64,000 nucleotides of DNA from Amycolatopsis granulosa. Lineage in GTDB: Bacteria; Actinomycetota; Actinomycetes; Mycobacteriales; Pseudonocardiaceae. The notes below the pieces were generated by a model, which was given only the letters and a program-made list of their open reading frames with translations, ran no database searches and had not been told where the DNA came from. The stretch spans positions 2,852,001-2,916,000 of the forward strand of contig NZ_JAANOV010000001.1 of assembly GCF_011758745.1 (NCBI RefSeq), in the 5' to 3' direction. Every line of letters begins with the position of its first letter. Position 1 is the first letter of the stretch. Both the position numbers and the translations under genes were made by a program. Positions 34,030 to 43,202 of the stretch are shown piece by piece.

Positions 34030-34719
34030 TCAGGACTCGAACTTGTACCCGAGACCGCGCACGGTGACCAGGTGGCGCGGCGAGCCCGGATCCGGCTCGA
34101 TCTTCGAGCGCAGGCGCTTGACGTGGACGTCGAGCGTCTTGGTGTCGCCGACGTAGTCCGCGCCCCACACCCGGTCGATCAGCTGCCCGCGGGTGAGCAC
34201 CCGGCCGACGTTGCGCAGCAGGTATTCGAGCAGGTCGAACTCCTTGAGCGGCAGCGACACCTCGCCGCCGTCGACGGTGACCACGTGCCGCTCGACGTCC
34301 ATCCGCACCGGACCGGCCGCCAGGACGGGCGGCGACAGCTCGCCGTCGCCGCCGGTCTCGCCGCCACGCCGGAGCACCGCGCGGATGCGGGCGATCAGCT
34401 CCCGCGCCGAGTACGGCTTGGTGACGTAGTCGTCGGCGCCCAGCTCCAGGCCCACGACCTTGTCGATCTCGCTGTCCCGCGCGGTCACCATGATCACCGG
34501 CACGGCCGAGCGCTGCCGCAGCTGCTTGCACACGTCGGTGCCGCTCATCCCGGGCAGCATCAGGTCCAGCAGGACGATGTCCGCCCCGTTGCGGTCGAAC
34601 TCGTCCAGGGCCTGCTGGCCGTTCGTGGCGACCGCGGCCGTGAACCCCTCCTTGCGCAACAGGAAGGCCAACGGGTCGGCGAAGGACTCCTCGTCCTCGA
34701 CGATGAGCACTCTCGTCAC
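34030..34719 (-). CDS. regX3: RegX3, OmpR-family response regulator
   Basis: RegX3 (229 aa) has a receiver domain with the phosphoacceptor Asp52 in IVLLDLMLPGMSG and the lysine in YVTKPYSARELIARI near 100. It is followed by an OmpR-type winged HTH (LPLKEFDLLEYLLRN, LDVHVKRLRSKIE, VRGLGYKFES). With SenX3 it controls phosphate-starvation genes. GGGAGGA lies just before the GTG, which shares a base with the senX3 stop (TAGTG), so the pair is translationally coupled. Confidence 0.94.
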   Translation of the reverse strand: MTRVLIVEDEESFADPLAFLLRKEGFTAAVATNGQQALDEFDRNGADIVLLDLMLPGMSGTDVCKQLRQRSAVPVIMVTARDSEIDKVVGLELGADDYVTKPYSARELIARIRAVLRRGGETGGDGELSPPVLAAGPVRMDVERHVVTVDGGEVSLPLKEFDLLEYLLRNVGRVLTRGQLIDRVWGADYVGDTKTLDVHVKRLRSKIEPDPGSPRHLVTVRGLGYKFES

Positions 34720-35936
34720 TACTTTCCTCCCTGGTTCCGGCCGTCCTTGGCGGCGGTCACGAGCCGCGACAGCTGTGCGGTGGTCTGGTCGTCGCGAGCG
34801 TCGGGGGTTCCGTCCCCGTTGCGCCCGGACTGGTGCATCGGGATCCGCAGTGTGAACGTCGATCCCGTGCCCGGCCTGCTCCACAGCTTCACGTCGCCGC
34901 CGTGGTTGGCGGCGACGTGCTTGACGATGGCCAGGCCGAGCCCGGTGCCGCCGGTGGCGCGCGAGCGCGCCTTGTCCGCCCGGTAGAAGCGTTCGAAGAC
35001 GCGCTGCTGGTCCTCCTCGGCGATGCCGATGCCGCGGTCGGTCACCGCGATCTCGACCATGCCGCCGGACAGGCGGCGGCTGATCGTCACCGGGCTGCCC
35101 GGCTGGGAGTAGTTGACCGCGTTGTCCAGCAGGTTCGACAGCGCCGTGACCAGCAGCGTGCGGTCGCCCTCGATGAGCAGGCCGCTGGGCTCGTCCGTGG
35201 TGATCTGGATTTCCCGGGACTCGGCGGAGAGCCGGGTGCGGCCCAGCGCCTCCCGCACCACGGCGTCCACCTCGACCACGTTCAGATCGGGCAGCCGCTC
35301 GGCGCCCTGCAGCCGGGACAACGCGATCAGCTCGCTGACCAGGGTGCCGAGCCGGGTCGACTCGTGCAGGATCTTGCCACCGAAGCGGCGCACCTCCGTC
35401 ACGTCCTCGGCCGCGTCCAGGACCGCCTCGGCGAGCAGCGCGATCGCGCCCACCGGCGTCTTGAGCTCGTGGCTGACGTTCGCGACGAAGTCGCGCCGCA
35501 CCGCCTCCAGCCGGGCCGCCTCGGAGTGGTCCACCGCCTCGACGACGGTGAAGCCCTCGCCGAGCGGCCGGATCTCGGCGACCACGGCCTCCGGCTGACG
35601 GCCGCGGGCCTCCAGGGGCGACAGGTCGATATCGAGGGGATCGCCGGTCTCCTGGACCTGTTCGGCCGCGACCCGCGCCCGCGGGTCCGCGCGATTGGCC
35701 TGGACCAGGCCGAGCACCTCGGCGCGGTGGTTGGACAGCACCAGGTCGCCGAAGCGGTTCAGCACCAGGATCCCGTTGTTCGACGAGCGGACCAGCCGGA
35801 GCAGCAGCTCGGCGACCGTGGGGCCGACGGGCCGTCGCTGGGCCCGCCGCTGCCGCAGCCGCGGAACGAGGTAACCGGCGATCAGGCCGGCCAGCAGACA
35901 GCCGACGGCCAGCAGAACCGCACCCGGCGCACTCAC
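34719..35936 (-). CDS. senX3: SenX3, sensor histidine kinase
   Basis: SenX3 (405 aa) has an N-terminal membrane helix (VLLAVGCLLAGLIAGYLV), a PAS-like domain around residues 45-130, the H-box VANVSHELKTPVGAI near 155 and a C-terminal ATPase domain (NLLDNAVNYS, DRGIGIAEEDQQRVFERF, GTGLGLAIVKHVAANHGG). It phosphorylates RegX3 when phosphate is scarce, in partnership with the phosphate importer in mycobacteria. The start is a GTG at 35936. gpmA lies about 520 bases upstream, beyond an ill-defined region. Confidence 0.94.
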   Translation of the reverse strand: MSAPGAVLLAVGCLLAGLIAGYLVPRLRQRRAQRRPVGPTVAELLLRLVRSSNNGILVLNRFGDLVLSNHRAEVLGLVQANRADPRARVAAEQVQETGDPLDIDLSPLEARGRQPEAVVAEIRPLGEGFTVVEAVDHSEAARLEAVRRDFVANVSHELKTPVGAIALLAEAVLDAAEDVTEVRRFGGKILHESTRLGTLVSELIALSRLQGAERLPDLNVVEVDAVVREALGRTRLSAESREIQITTDEPSGLLIEGDRTLLVTALSNLLDNAVNYSQPGSPVTISRRLSGGMVEIAVTDRGIGIAEEDQQRVFERFYRADKARSRATGGTGLGLAIVKHVAANHGGDVKLWSRPGTGSTFTLRIPMHQSGRNGDGTPDARDDQTTAQLSRLVTAAKDGRNQGGK

Positions 35937-36457
35937 GGGTGAATCGTAAGCATGGAAGTGGCGCTCCGGCCTAGTCCCGGACGACTTCTCGTGACGGCTG
36001 TGACACCTCCACGAGGGGTGTTTCCCCGCCCGTCAACCAGCGTTCACGCGTCCTGTCCCGTCCCGTGACCATTCACCCCGTCGAGTCGCGCCAGTTCGTC
36101 TTCGGACAGCCGCAGCAACGCGGCCGGGCTGGCGAGCACGTTCGGGCCCTGGTGCACGGTGGTCCGCGGCCGAGCTGCCGATCGGCTCGTTGACCGAGTG
36201 GTCCAGGCCAGAACGCCAGGTCCGGTCCAGATCGTCCAGGTGCCGGGCGCAGCACCGCCGGCAACTCCGCCGGCGGCCACGCGTCCGGGTGCTGCACCGG
36301 CGCGGCCTGCTGGCGGACCTGCTGCTCAAGACGGCGATCGTGGCCGGCGCGGTCGTGGTGTTCGCGGTCTGCGAGGTGGTCCTGTGGCGGCGGATCGAGC
36401 GCCGAACGCGCGAACGGCCGGCTCCCGGGGCGGGAACCGGCCGTTGGCGGGTGCGGT
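35937..36457. other. Region between senX3 and gpmA without a confident gene
   Basis: Two weak coding hints are present. On the plus strand, TTG 36190 (or GTG 36289) to 36534 encodes a basic segment and one hydrophobic helix (LLLKTAIVAGAVVVFAVCEVV) with G/C-rich third positions. On the minus strand, 36044-36280 ends with a plausible stretch (ALLRLSEDELARLDG). Neither has a good ribosome site or family match. GTCAACC and GTTCACG ten bases apart (36032-36048) vaguely resemble a phosphate box. The gpmA terminator lies at 36413-36445. Confidence 0.5.
36413..36445 (-). terminator. gpmA terminator hairpin
   Basis: AACGGCCGG (36413-36421) pairs with CCGGCCGTT (36437-36445). The inner arms CCCG and CGGG also pair, so almost the whole element folds. 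It lies 12 bases beyond the gpmA stop on the minus strand. Confidence 0.7.
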
Positions 36458-37198
36458 CTAGCGGCCCTGGTTGGCCACGGCGGCAGCGGCCTCCGCGGCG
36501 GCGTCCGGGTCGAGGTAGGTGCCGCCGGGGGTGACCGGCTTCAGGTCGGCGTCGAGGTCGTAGCGCAGCGGGATGCCGGTGGGGATGTTCAGGCCGGCGA
36601 TGTCGTCGTCGGAGATGCCGTCGAGGTGCTTGACCAGGGCACGCAGCGAGTTGCCGTGGGCGGCGACGAGCACGGTCCGGCCGGCGCGCAGGTCGGGCAC
36701 GATCGCGGAGTCCCAGTAGGGCAGCAGGCGCGCCACCACGTCCTTGAGGCACTCGGTGAGCGGCGCGTCCGGCCCGTAACGCACGTCGGTGTCCTGGCTG
36801 AACTCGCTGCCGCGCTCGATCGGCGGCGGCGGCACGTCGTAGGAGCGGCGCCAGAGCATGAACTGCTCCTCGCCGAACTCGTCCCGGACCTGCTTCTTGT
36901 TCTTGCCCTGGAGCGCGCCGTAGTGCCGCTCGTTGAGGCGCCAGTCGCGGCGCACCGGGATCCAGTGCCGGTCGGCGACGTCGAGCGCGATGTTGGCGGT
37001 CGAAATCGCCCGGCGCAGCAGCGACGTGTGGACGACGTCCGGCAGCAGCCCGCTCTCGGCGAGCAGCTCACCGCCCTTGCGGGCCTCCTGCTGCCCGAGC
37101 TCGGACAGGGGCACGTCGACCCAGCCGGTGAACAGGTTCTCGGCGTTCCAGGTGCTCTGCCCGTGGCGGAGCAGCACCAGCGTCCCAAGTTCGGCCAT
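36458..37198 (-). CDS. gpmA: 2,3-bisphosphoglycerate-dependent phosphoglycerate mutase
   Basis: GpmA (246 aa) interconverts 3- and 2-phosphoglycerate in glycolysis and gluconeogenesis. The phosphohistidine motif is [19 protein letters not shown] near residue 8. The family's [16 protein letters not shown] lies near 88, and the second histidine is in [17 protein letters not shown] near 183. All dPGM landmarks are present and length is normal. The ATG at 37198 is used because the upstream extension is only seven residues. A hairpin follows the gene. Confidence 0.96.
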   Translation of the reverse strand: MAELGTLVLLRHGQSTWNAENLFTGWVDVPLSELGQQEARKGGELLAESGLLPDVVHTSLLRRAISTANIALDVADRHWIPVRRDWRLNERHYGALQGKNKKQVRDEFGEEQFMLWRRSYDVPPPPIERGSEFSQDTDVRYGPDAPLTECLKDVVARLLPYWDSAIVPDLRAGRTVLVAAHGNSLRALVKHLDGISDDDIAGLNIPTGIPLRYDLDADLKPVTPGGTYLDPDAAAEAAAAVANQGR

Positions 37199-37330
37199 AC
37201 CGCTAGCCTGCCAGAACACGGCGAGCGACCGGATGACGGCCCACCGGGCAGCGGCCTTCTACGGACAGTGTGCCGCCACCCGGTAGAGGATCGCCCGACC
37301 GCTTTTTGACGCGCTGGGCCGCGGTCTTGA

Positions 37331-37411
37331 AAGTGACACTTACTGCACACCGTTAACACAGACAGTGAGAATCACTCGAACGGAGTAACCAGTAGTCTTG
37401 TGATTACTGGT
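37331..37411. repeat. Three short dyads upstream of gpmA
   Basis: AAGTGACACTT (37331-37341) and AGTGAGAATCACT (37364-37376) are perfect inverted repeats sharing GTGA/TCAC arms. ACCAGTA and TACTGGT (37388-37394 and 37405-37411) form a third. They cluster within 81 bases, in the AT-rich zone about 130-210 bases before the gpmA start. The pattern suggests operator sites for one regulator. Confidence 0.45.
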
Positions 37412-37575
37412 GGACATCTGCCAAGTTGACTTACGTCCCGCTCGGCTGGAATTCCACGCACTCCCCAGCCGGTCGCGGGGTACGACCGCAGCCTGTCTCC
37501 CCCTGCCGGGCTGCGGCCCGCCGGCCCCGTTGGCACTCCCCCTCGCCACCGGGTCCAGAAGCGGCGGGAGCGTTC

Positions 37576-37622
37576 GCGGGGCGGCTTGAGTTCGCGACTC
37601 CCCCTCCCTCAAGCCGCCCCGC
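37576..37622 (-). terminator. Long stem-loop downstream of the YbjN-domain gene
   Basis: GCGGGGCGGCTTGAG (37576-37590) pairs perfectly with CTCAAGCCGCCCCGC (37608-37622), a 15-base stem with a 17-base loop. It lies about 110 bases beyond the stop of the YbjN-domain gene on the minus strand. It may terminate the mshA transcript or stabilise its 3' end. Confidence 0.6.
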
Positions 37623-37732
37623 CCGCTCGTCCGCGTGCTCGCTCCGCTCGCCGCGGGCGGGCGTCACGGTGCGAGCTCCTCGCCTTGGCGGGCGCTGGGC
37701 GCGATGGGCGTGGACCAGCACGCCCCCCGCGG

Positions 37733-38245
37733 TTACTCAGTCAGGCTGCCGGGGTCATGGGGTTGTTCTGGCTCTATCAGATGCTTGAACGCCTGCAGGT
37801 TCGCGAGGCTCTCCCCGCGGCTCACCCGCCAGTCCCACTCCCGTTTGATGCTCGTCGCGAAGCCGAGTTCCAGGATCGTGTTGAAGTCGCCGTCGGCGGC
37901 TTCCAGCACCTGCCCGAGGATCTTGTCCAGCTCGGCCTCGGTGACCGTGCCCTTGCCGAACCGGCCCACCAGATAGATGTCCCCCAGCGCGTCGACCGTG
38001 TAGTGCACGCCGTAGAGCTTCGCGTTGCGGCGCAGCAGGAACCGGTACACCTGCTCGTGGTCCTCGTCCGGACGCCGGCACACGAACGCCTCCACGGCCA
38101 GCGCGTGCTCGCGCTCGATGAGCCACACGGTGGTCTGGAGCTTCTTGGTGCCGGGCAGGGTGACGAAGTACTTCCCCTCGTCCTTGCGGTCGTAGGCCAG
38201 CCCGGCCTCGTCCAGCGCGGTCCGGATCGTCTTGTCCAGCGTCAT
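37733..38245 (-). CDS. YbjN-domain (type III secretion chaperone-like) protein
   Basis: This 170-residue protein has the alpha-beta YbjN fold: an N-terminal helix ([16 protein letters not shown]), strands [18 protein letters not shown], then [34 protein letters not shown]-like segments and C-terminal helices. Members are stress-related or chaperone-like proteins without known catalysis. It overlaps mshA by four bases (ATGA). A gene of this kind follows mshA in mycobacteria (Rv0487, as recalled), so a link to mycothiol metabolism is possible but unproven. Confidence 0.88.
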   Translation of the reverse strand: MTLDKTIRTALDEAGLAYDRKDEGKYFVTLPGTKKLQTTVWLIEREHALAVEAFVCRRPDEDHEQVYRFLLRRNAKLYGVHYTVDALGDIYLVGRFGKGTVTEAELDKILGQVLEAADGDFNTILELGFATSIKREWDWRVSRGESLANLQAFKHLIEPEQPHDPGSLTE

Positions 38246-39612
38246 ACCGCGACCTCCTCGTGCAGCGCGGCCAGCGTGCGCGAAGCCGCCGCGTACGTCT
38301 CCAGCAAGGCGTCCGTGGTGCGTGCCCAGGAGAAGCGCCGCGCGTGCACCAGCGCGTTCTCGGCCAGCTCGTCCCGCCGGGCCGGCCGCAACGCGACGCT
38401 GGCCAGCGCACCGGCCCACTCCCGCGCGTCGTGCGAGGGCACCAGCAGCCCGGACACGCCGTGCGCGACCGCCACCGGAAGACCGCCGACCTCGGCCGCC
38501 ACCACCGGCGTCCCGCACGCCTGCGCCTCGAGCGCGACCAGGCCGAACGACTCGTTGTAGCTCGGCACCGCCACCACGTCCGCGGCGCGGTACACCTCCG
38601 CCAGCCGTTCACCCGGCTGCGGTGGCAGGAACCGCACCACGTCCTGGATACCCAGCGAAACCGCCAGCTCACGCAGGGCCTGCGGCTGCTCCAGCCCGGT
38701 GCCCGACGGGCCGCCCACCACCAGCACCACCAGCCGCTCCCGCAGCCCGGGACGGCGCCGCAGGAGGTGCGCCGCCGCGTGCAGCAGCACGTCGGGAGCC
38801 TTGAGCGGCTGGATGCGGCCGGCGAAGGCCAGCACCACCGCGTCGCGCGGCAGACCGAACCGTCGTCGCGCCCCGGCCCGCGAACCGGGCACGAACCGGT
38901 TCAGGTCCACGCCGGGCGCGACCGTGTGCACCCGCTCCGGATCGGCCCTGTAGAGCTCCACCAGCTGCCGCGCCTCGACCGGCGTGTTCGCGACCAGCCG
39001 GTCGGCCTCGGCGACCACCTGCTCCTCGCCGATCACCCGGGTCCGCGGCTCGGGCTTGTCGCCGGCCGCGAGCGCCGCGTTCTTGACCTTCGCCAGCGTG
39101 TGCGCGGTGTGCACCAGCGGCACGCCCCAGCGATCGCGCGCGAGCCACCCCACCTGGCCGGACAGCCAGTAGTGCGAATGGATCAGGTCGTAGTAGCCCG
39201 GCTCGTGGAACGCCTCGGCGCGCAGCACGCCCGAGGTGAACGCGCACAGCTGCGCGGGCAGCTCGTCACGGCCCAGCGGTTCGAACGGGCCGGCCGGGAT
39301 GTGCCGCACCAGCACCCCGGGCGCCAGCTCGGCGACCGGCGGCTGGTCGGACGAGGTCGCGCGGGTGAACACCTCGACGGCGATGCCGCGCCGGGCCATT
39401 TCGACGGCGGTGTGCGTGATGTAGACGTTCATGCCGCCGGCGTCCCCGGTGCCGGGCTGTTCCAGGGGTGACGTGTGCACCGACAGCACCGCGACCCTGC
39501 GCGGCGAAGGCGTCTGCGTCCAGCGGGATCCGCGCAGCGAGATCGTCACCTGGTTCAACTCCCGTGTCAGTCTGTCCGCATCGGGGCGGTGCCTGTGCAC
39601 GACAACGCTCAC
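38242..39612 (-). CDS. mshA: D-inositol-3-phosphate glycosyltransferase MshA
   Basis: MshA (456 aa) transfers GlcNAc from UDP-GlcNAc to inositol-3-phosphate, the first step of mycothiol synthesis. The N-terminal half has [18 protein letters not shown] and [19 protein letters not shown]; the GT-B C-terminal half has [19 protein letters not shown] and the family-4 ExxE-like [19 protein letters not shown]. Family landmarks are intact and length is typical. The start is a GTG at 39612. It overlaps the YbjN gene downstream. Confidence 0.95.
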   Translation of the reverse strand: MSVVVHRHRPDADRLTRELNQVTISLRGSRWTQTPSPRRVAVLSVHTSPLEQPGTGDAGGMNVYITHTAVEMARRGIAVEVFTRATSSDQPPVAELAPGVLVRHIPAGPFEPLGRDELPAQLCAFTSGVLRAEAFHEPGYYDLIHSHYWLSGQVGWLARDRWGVPLVHTAHTLAKVKNAALAAGDKPEPRTRVIGEEQVVAEADRLVANTPVEARQLVELYRADPERVHTVAPGVDLNRFVPGSRAGARRRFGLPRDAVVLAFAGRIQPLKAPDVLLHAAAHLLRRRPGLRERLVVLVVGGPSGTGLEQPQALRELAVSLGIQDVVRFLPPQPGERLAEVYRAADVVAVPSYNESFGLVALEAQACGTPVVAAEVGGLPVAVAHGVSGLLVPSHDAREWAGALASVALRPARRDELAENALVHARRFSWARTTDALLETYAAASRTLAALHEEVAV

Positions 39613-39646
39613 CGGCCTCCGCCATCTTCCCAGCGGGGTGAAACCG

Positions 39647-40822
39647 TCACAGAGCCGACTTGGCCCGCCAGGCGTTCCAGCTGACCAGCCAGTCCATGAC
39701 GTCGGAGTTGACGACCGGGCCCAGGCGGGAGCCGGTGATCTCCACCGGATCGCCGATCAGTGCCGAATCGAAGTAGTCCTTGGCGTCGGCCTCCAGCAGG
39801 TTGACGCAGCCGTGCGAGGTGTTGGCGCGCCCGATGTTGGCCGCGTTGTCCTGGTTCTCGTGGATGAACTCGCCGTGGTTGGAGATGCGGCAGGCCCACT
39901 TCTTGTTGACGTTGGTGTAGCCGTAGCGCGCGTTGTCGAAGATCGCACTCGGCTCCTTGGTCATGACGATGTAGGTGCCGTTCGGCGTGTTGCGATTCAC
40001 ATCGGAATCGAGCCCGTTGCTGCACGGGTAGCTCTTGGCCAGCGCGCCGCCGCGGTAGACGTTCATCTTGTGGTCCGGAGTGTTGATCTTGACCACCTGG
40101 TTGCGGCCGATCTTGAACTCGGTGGTGACATCGGCCCGCGGGTAGACGCCACCGCCGAGGTCCACGCCGTAGAGCTTCGCCTCGACCTTGACCTTCGTGT
40201 TCGCCGGCCAGTACTCCTTCGGCCGCCAGTCGACCTGCTGGTCGGACAGCCACCCCCAGGAGCCCTCGACATCGGTCGAGGTCTCGATCTTCAACGCCCG
40301 CTCCACCGCGGCCTTGTTCTTGACCGCGCTGGTGAACTTCACGCTCACCGGCATCCCCACGCCGACCGTCGCGTTGTCGGCCGGGTTCAGCGTGACCCGC
40401 GCCGTCGAGGCCGGCTTGAGGGTGCGGAAGCTGCCGGACAGCTGCACCGGCTTGCCGTCGGTGCCGGTGGCCGACGCGGCGTAGGTGTAGGTCTTGTCGT
40501 AGCCGAGGGTCTCGCTGCTGGTCCAGGTGGTCTTGTCGGCGCTGAGCGCCCCCGCGACGGCCTTGCCGTCGGGGTTGGTGAGCTTGACCTCGGTGAGCGT
40601 GCCCTGCGCGACCTTCACCGTGACCGGCTGCAGCACGGGCACGTCCCGGGCGTCCACGGCCGGCTCGGCGGTGATGACCGCCACCGGCTTGGTCTCCGCC
40701 GGCGCGCCGCCCCCGGTGTCCTGCCCGCCGCCACCACCGTCACCACCGCTGGTGCAGGCCGCGGCCATGGTCGCCGCGCCCGTGGCGAGCGCGGCCTTGA
40801 AGACCGTGCGCCTCTCGATCAC
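39647..40822 (-). CDS. L,D-transpeptidase lipoprotein (LprQ/LdtE-like)
   Basis: This 391-residue protein has a lipoprotein signal ending [10 protein letters not shown] (cysteine near residue 23) and a Gly-rich linker. One or two Ig-like domains follow (residues 50-250), and then a YkuD catalytic domain with [17 protein letters not shown], where Cys is the nucleophile, near residue 350. It makes 3-3 cross-links in peptidoglycan. GGAGG lies 6 bases before the GTG at 40822, favouring it over a GTG at 40837. murB and mshA are neighbours, as recalled for Rv0482-Rv0486. Confidence 0.93.
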   Translation of the reverse strand: MIERRTVFKAALATGAATMAAACTSGGDGGGGGQDTGGGAPAETKPVAVITAEPAVDARDVPVLQPVTVKVAQGTLTEVKLTNPDGKAVAGALSADKTTWTSSETLGYDKTYTYAASATGTDGKPVQLSGSFRTLKPASTARVTLNPADNATVGVGMPVSVKFTSAVKNKAAVERALKIETSTDVEGSWGWLSDQQVDWRPKEYWPANTKVKVEAKLYGVDLGGGVYPRADVTTEFKIGRNQVVKINTPDHKMNVYRGGALAKSYPCSNGLDSDVNRNTPNGTYIVMTKEPSAIFDNARYGYTNVNKKWACRISNHGEFIHENQDNAANIGRANTSHGCVNLLEADAKDYFDSALIGDPVEITGSRLGPVVNSDVMDWLVSWNAWRAKSAL

Positions 40823-40917
40823 CCTGTACCTCCGCACTCCGTACTTCTCCTCAAGCGTCCAGCGACGCTCGGCCCTGCCGCGTTACCGGCCCGTCCCCCG
40901 CTGGGAGTATGTGCGGT

Positions 40918-41652
40918 ATGACGACCAAGCGAACCGCCGTGATCACCGGCGCCAGCGCGGGTATCGGCGAGGCGACCGCTCGCGCTCTCGCCGAAGCCGG
41001 GTTCCACGTCGTGCTCGGGGCTCGCCGCCTCGACCGCCTGGAAAAACTGGCCGCCGATCTGTCCGGAACCGCACACGTACTGGACGTCACCGACCCCGAT
41101 TCGGTTGCGGCGTTCGTCCAGCGGGTTCCAGATTGCCACGTTCTCGTCAACAACGCGGGTGGTGCGCGTGGTCTGGAGCACGTGGCGGACGCCGACGAGG
41201 ACCATTGGCGCTGGATGTGGGAGGTCAACGTCCTCGGCACGCTGCGCATGACGAAAGCGCTGCTGCCGAAGCTGATCGCCTCCGGTGACGGTCATGTCGT
41301 GACCGTCACCTCGATCGCAGGCCACGAGGTGTACGCGGGCGGTTCCGGCTACACCTCGGCCAAGCACGCCCAGTCGGCGCTGCACCGCACGCTGCGGTTG
41401 GAGCACCTGGGCGACCCGATCCGGATCACCGAGATCGCGCCGGGGCTGGTCGAGACCGACTTCTCCGCCAACCGCTTCGACGGCGACACCGACCGCGCGA
41501 AGAAGGTGTACGCGGGGCTGACCCCGCTGACCGCGCGGGACGTGGCGGAGGTCATCGCGTTCGCGGTGACCCGGCCGCCGCACGTGAACCTGGACACCAT
41601 CGTGCTGAAGCCCCGCGCGCAGCTCGACGGCACCCGCGCGCACCGCATCTGA
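40918..41652 (+). CDS. Short-chain dehydrogenase/reductase
   Basis: This 244-residue classical SDR has the NADP-binding motif AVITGASAGIGEATARALAE near residue 7, NNAGGARG near 80 and the catalytic Ser and Tyr-x3-Lys in TSIAGHEVYAGGSGYTSAKHA near 135-155. The closest description is an YdfG-like serine/3-hydroxy acid dehydrogenase, but the substrate is not certain. GGGAG lies 10 bases before the ATG at 40918; an ATG at 40909 is too close to it. The gene ends one base before the convergent murB stop. Confidence 0.9.
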   Translation: MTTKRTAVITGASAGIGEATARALAEAGFHVVLGARRLDRLEKLAADLSGTAHVLDVTDPDSVAAFVQRVPDCHVLVNNAGGARGLEHVADADEDHWRWMWEVNVLGTLRMTKALLPKLIASGDGHVVTVTSIAGHEVYAGGSGYTSAKHAQSALHRTLRLEHLGDPIRITEIAPGLVETDFSANRFDGDTDRAKKVYAGLTPLTARDVAEVIAFAVTRPPHVNLDTIVLKPRAQLDGTRAHRI

Positions 41653-42675
41653 TCACAGGGAGCAGTTGATCAGCAGTGGTTCGGGACGGAGGGTGACACC
41701 GAAGCGGTCGCGCACGCCGTCCCGAACCTCGCGCGCCAGCGCCAGCAGATCGGCGGTGCTGGCCGGGCCCCGGTTGGTCAGGGCGAGCGTGTGCTTGGTG
41801 GACAACGCCACGCGCCCGCCCGGCCCCGGATGCCCCTTGGCGAACCCGGCCCGCTCGATCAACCAGGCCGCGGACAGCTTCACCCCGCCGTCGGCCGGGT
41901 ACCGCGGCATCTCGACACCCACCAGTGCCCGCGGGATCTCGGCGACGATCGGGTTGGTGAAGAACGAGCCGGCGCTCCACGTGTCGTGGTCGGCCGGGTC
42001 CAGCACCATCCCCTTGCCGCGGCGCAGCGTCAGCACCGCTTCGCGGGCCCGCGCCGCCGGGACCCGCGCCCCCGGTTCGACGCCGAGCGTGCGGGCCAGC
42101 TCGGCGTAGCGGATCGGCGCCGACAGCCCGTCCCCGCGCAGCGCGAAGCGCACGCTGAGGACGATGCCCGCGTCGGTGCCCTTGAGCACGCTGGTGCGGT
42201 AGCCGAAACCCAGCTCGTCCGCGGTCATCCGGCGCACCTCGCCGGTGCGGCGGTCGTAGCAGTCGATCGAGGTGAGCAGCTCGGCGACCTCGCAGCCGTA
42301 GGCGCCGACGTTCTGGATCGGGGTCGCCCCGACCGAGCCGGGGATGCCGGACAGGCATTCCAGCCCGCCGAACCCGGCCTCGACGGTCGCCGCGACGAAC
42401 TCGTCCCAGTTCTGCCCGGCCGCGACCTCGACCTCGGTGCCGTCGATGCGCCAGCCGCGGGTCGCGATCTTCACCACCGTGCCGGGGAAGCCCGCGTCAC
42501 CGACGACGAGGTTCGACCCGCCGCCGAGCAGCAGCACCGGCCCGTCGGCGGAGCGCACCGCGTCCAGCAGCTCGGCGGTGGTCCCGGCCACCGCGAACGC
42601 GCGCGCCGGGCCGCCCAGCCGCAGCGTGGTGTGGTCGGCCAGGGTCGTCTGGGTCGGTGTTTCGAGACGGCTCAC
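41653..42675 (-). CDS. murB: UDP-N-acetylenolpyruvoylglucosamine reductase
   Basis: MurB (340 aa) reduces UDP-GlcNAc-enolpyruvate to UDP-MurNAc in peptidoglycan synthesis, using FAD and NADPH. The FAD-binding domain has LLLGGGSNLVVGDAGFPG near 58, and GIPGSVGATPIQNVGAYG near 115 is diagnostic. The catalytic serine region is WSAGSFFTNPIV near 230. Type I length is normal. The GTG at 42675 is chosen because the longer upstream start adds residues not usual for the family. It is divergent from the DUF2505 gene. Confidence 0.95.
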   Translation of the reverse strand: MSRLETPTQTTLADHTTLRLGGPARAFAVAGTTAELLDAVRSADGPVLLLGGGSNLVVGDAGFPGTVVKIATRGWRIDGTEVEVAAGQNWDEFVAATVEAGFGGLECLSGIPGSVGATPIQNVGAYGCEVAELLTSIDCYDRRTGEVRRMTADELGFGYRTSVLKGTDAGIVLSVRFALRGDGLSAPIRYAELARTLGVEPGARVPAARAREAVLTLRRGKGMVLDPADHDTWSAGSFFTNPIVAEIPRALVGVEMPRYPADGGVKLSAAWLIERAGFAKGHPGPGGRVALSTKHTLALTNRGPASTADLLALAREVRDGVRDRFGVTLRPEPLLINCSL

Positions 42676-42701
42676 GAGGACAAACGGTACTGTCTGGCCC
42701 C

Positions 42702-43202
42702 ATGGCATCCCGTATCGAGCACCGTGCGGAGTACGCGTACGGCGTCTCCGAGGTGTTCCGGGCCGAGACCGGTGAAGAGGCGCTGAAGGCGCGTCTGGCC
42801 GAGATCGGCGGCAAGAACAGCGCCCTGCTCAGCCACTCCGCGGACGAGAACGGCGCACGCTACCAGCTGCGCCAGGGGATCGAGGCGGACAAGCTGCCGC
42901 CGATCGTGCGCAAGCTGCAGCCCGGCGACCTCTACGTCGACCGGGAGCACACGTTCACCCGCGACGGTGACGGTTACACGGGTACCGCGCGGGCGACGGT
43001 GAGCGGGATGCCGGGCGAGATCACCGCGCGCACCGAGATCCGGCCGGCGGGTGACGGCACCGTGGTGCAGACCCGCGGTGAGGTCAAGGTCCGGATCCCG
43101 CTGGTCGGTGGCAAGCTGGAGAGCTTCGTCGCCGCCGAGCTGACCACCCTGCTCGCCCGCGAGGCCGAGTTCAGCCGCGAATGGCTGGGGCGCGCCCGGT
43201 AG
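42702..43202 (+). CDS. DUF2505 family protein
   Basis: This 166-residue protein has the family's SRPBCC-like alpha-beta pattern: RIEHRAEYAYGVSEVFRA at the start, strands YQLRQGIEADKLPPIVRK and GEVKVRIPLVGGKLESFVAA, and a closing helix. DUF2505 proteins are actinobacterial and uncharacterised, usually next to murB (Rv0481c, as recalled). A hydrophobic ligand pocket is plausible by fold. The ATG at 42702 leaves 26 bases to the divergent murB start. Confidence 0.88.
   Translation: MASRIEHRAEYAYGVSEVFRAETGEEALKARLAEIGGKNSALLSHSADENGARYQLRQGIEADKLPPIVRKLQPGDLYVDREHTFTRDGDGYTGTARATVSGMPGEITARTEIRPAGDGTVVQTRGEVKVRIPLVGGKLESFVAAELTTLLAREAEFSREWLGRAR

Larger units (their letters stand above)
37199..37732. 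other. 534-base intergenic region upstream of gpmA
   Basis: No gene is supported here. The stretch 37290-37440 is unusually AT-rich for this DNA and holds three short dyads, probably the gpmA promoter zone. From 37440 to 37690 it becomes very C/G-rich, with many CCCCCT runs and a 15-base hairpin that may end the mshA-ybjN transcript. Reading frames in this part have no family resemblance. Confidence 0.6.

Noticed and set aside
36032-36048. GTCAACC and GTTCACG as a phosphate (RegX3/PhoP) box before senX3
   Set aside because: The units are 10 rather than 11 bases apart and deviate from the GTTCACC consensus, and the position is not clearly a promoter. It is recorded only as a hint.
37440-37700. 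C/G-rich stretch with CCCCCT runs as a possible RNA gene or CRISPR-like repeat
   Set aside because: There is no regular repeat-spacer period and no tRNA or rRNA features. Only one hairpin stands out, and it is better explained as a transcript end.
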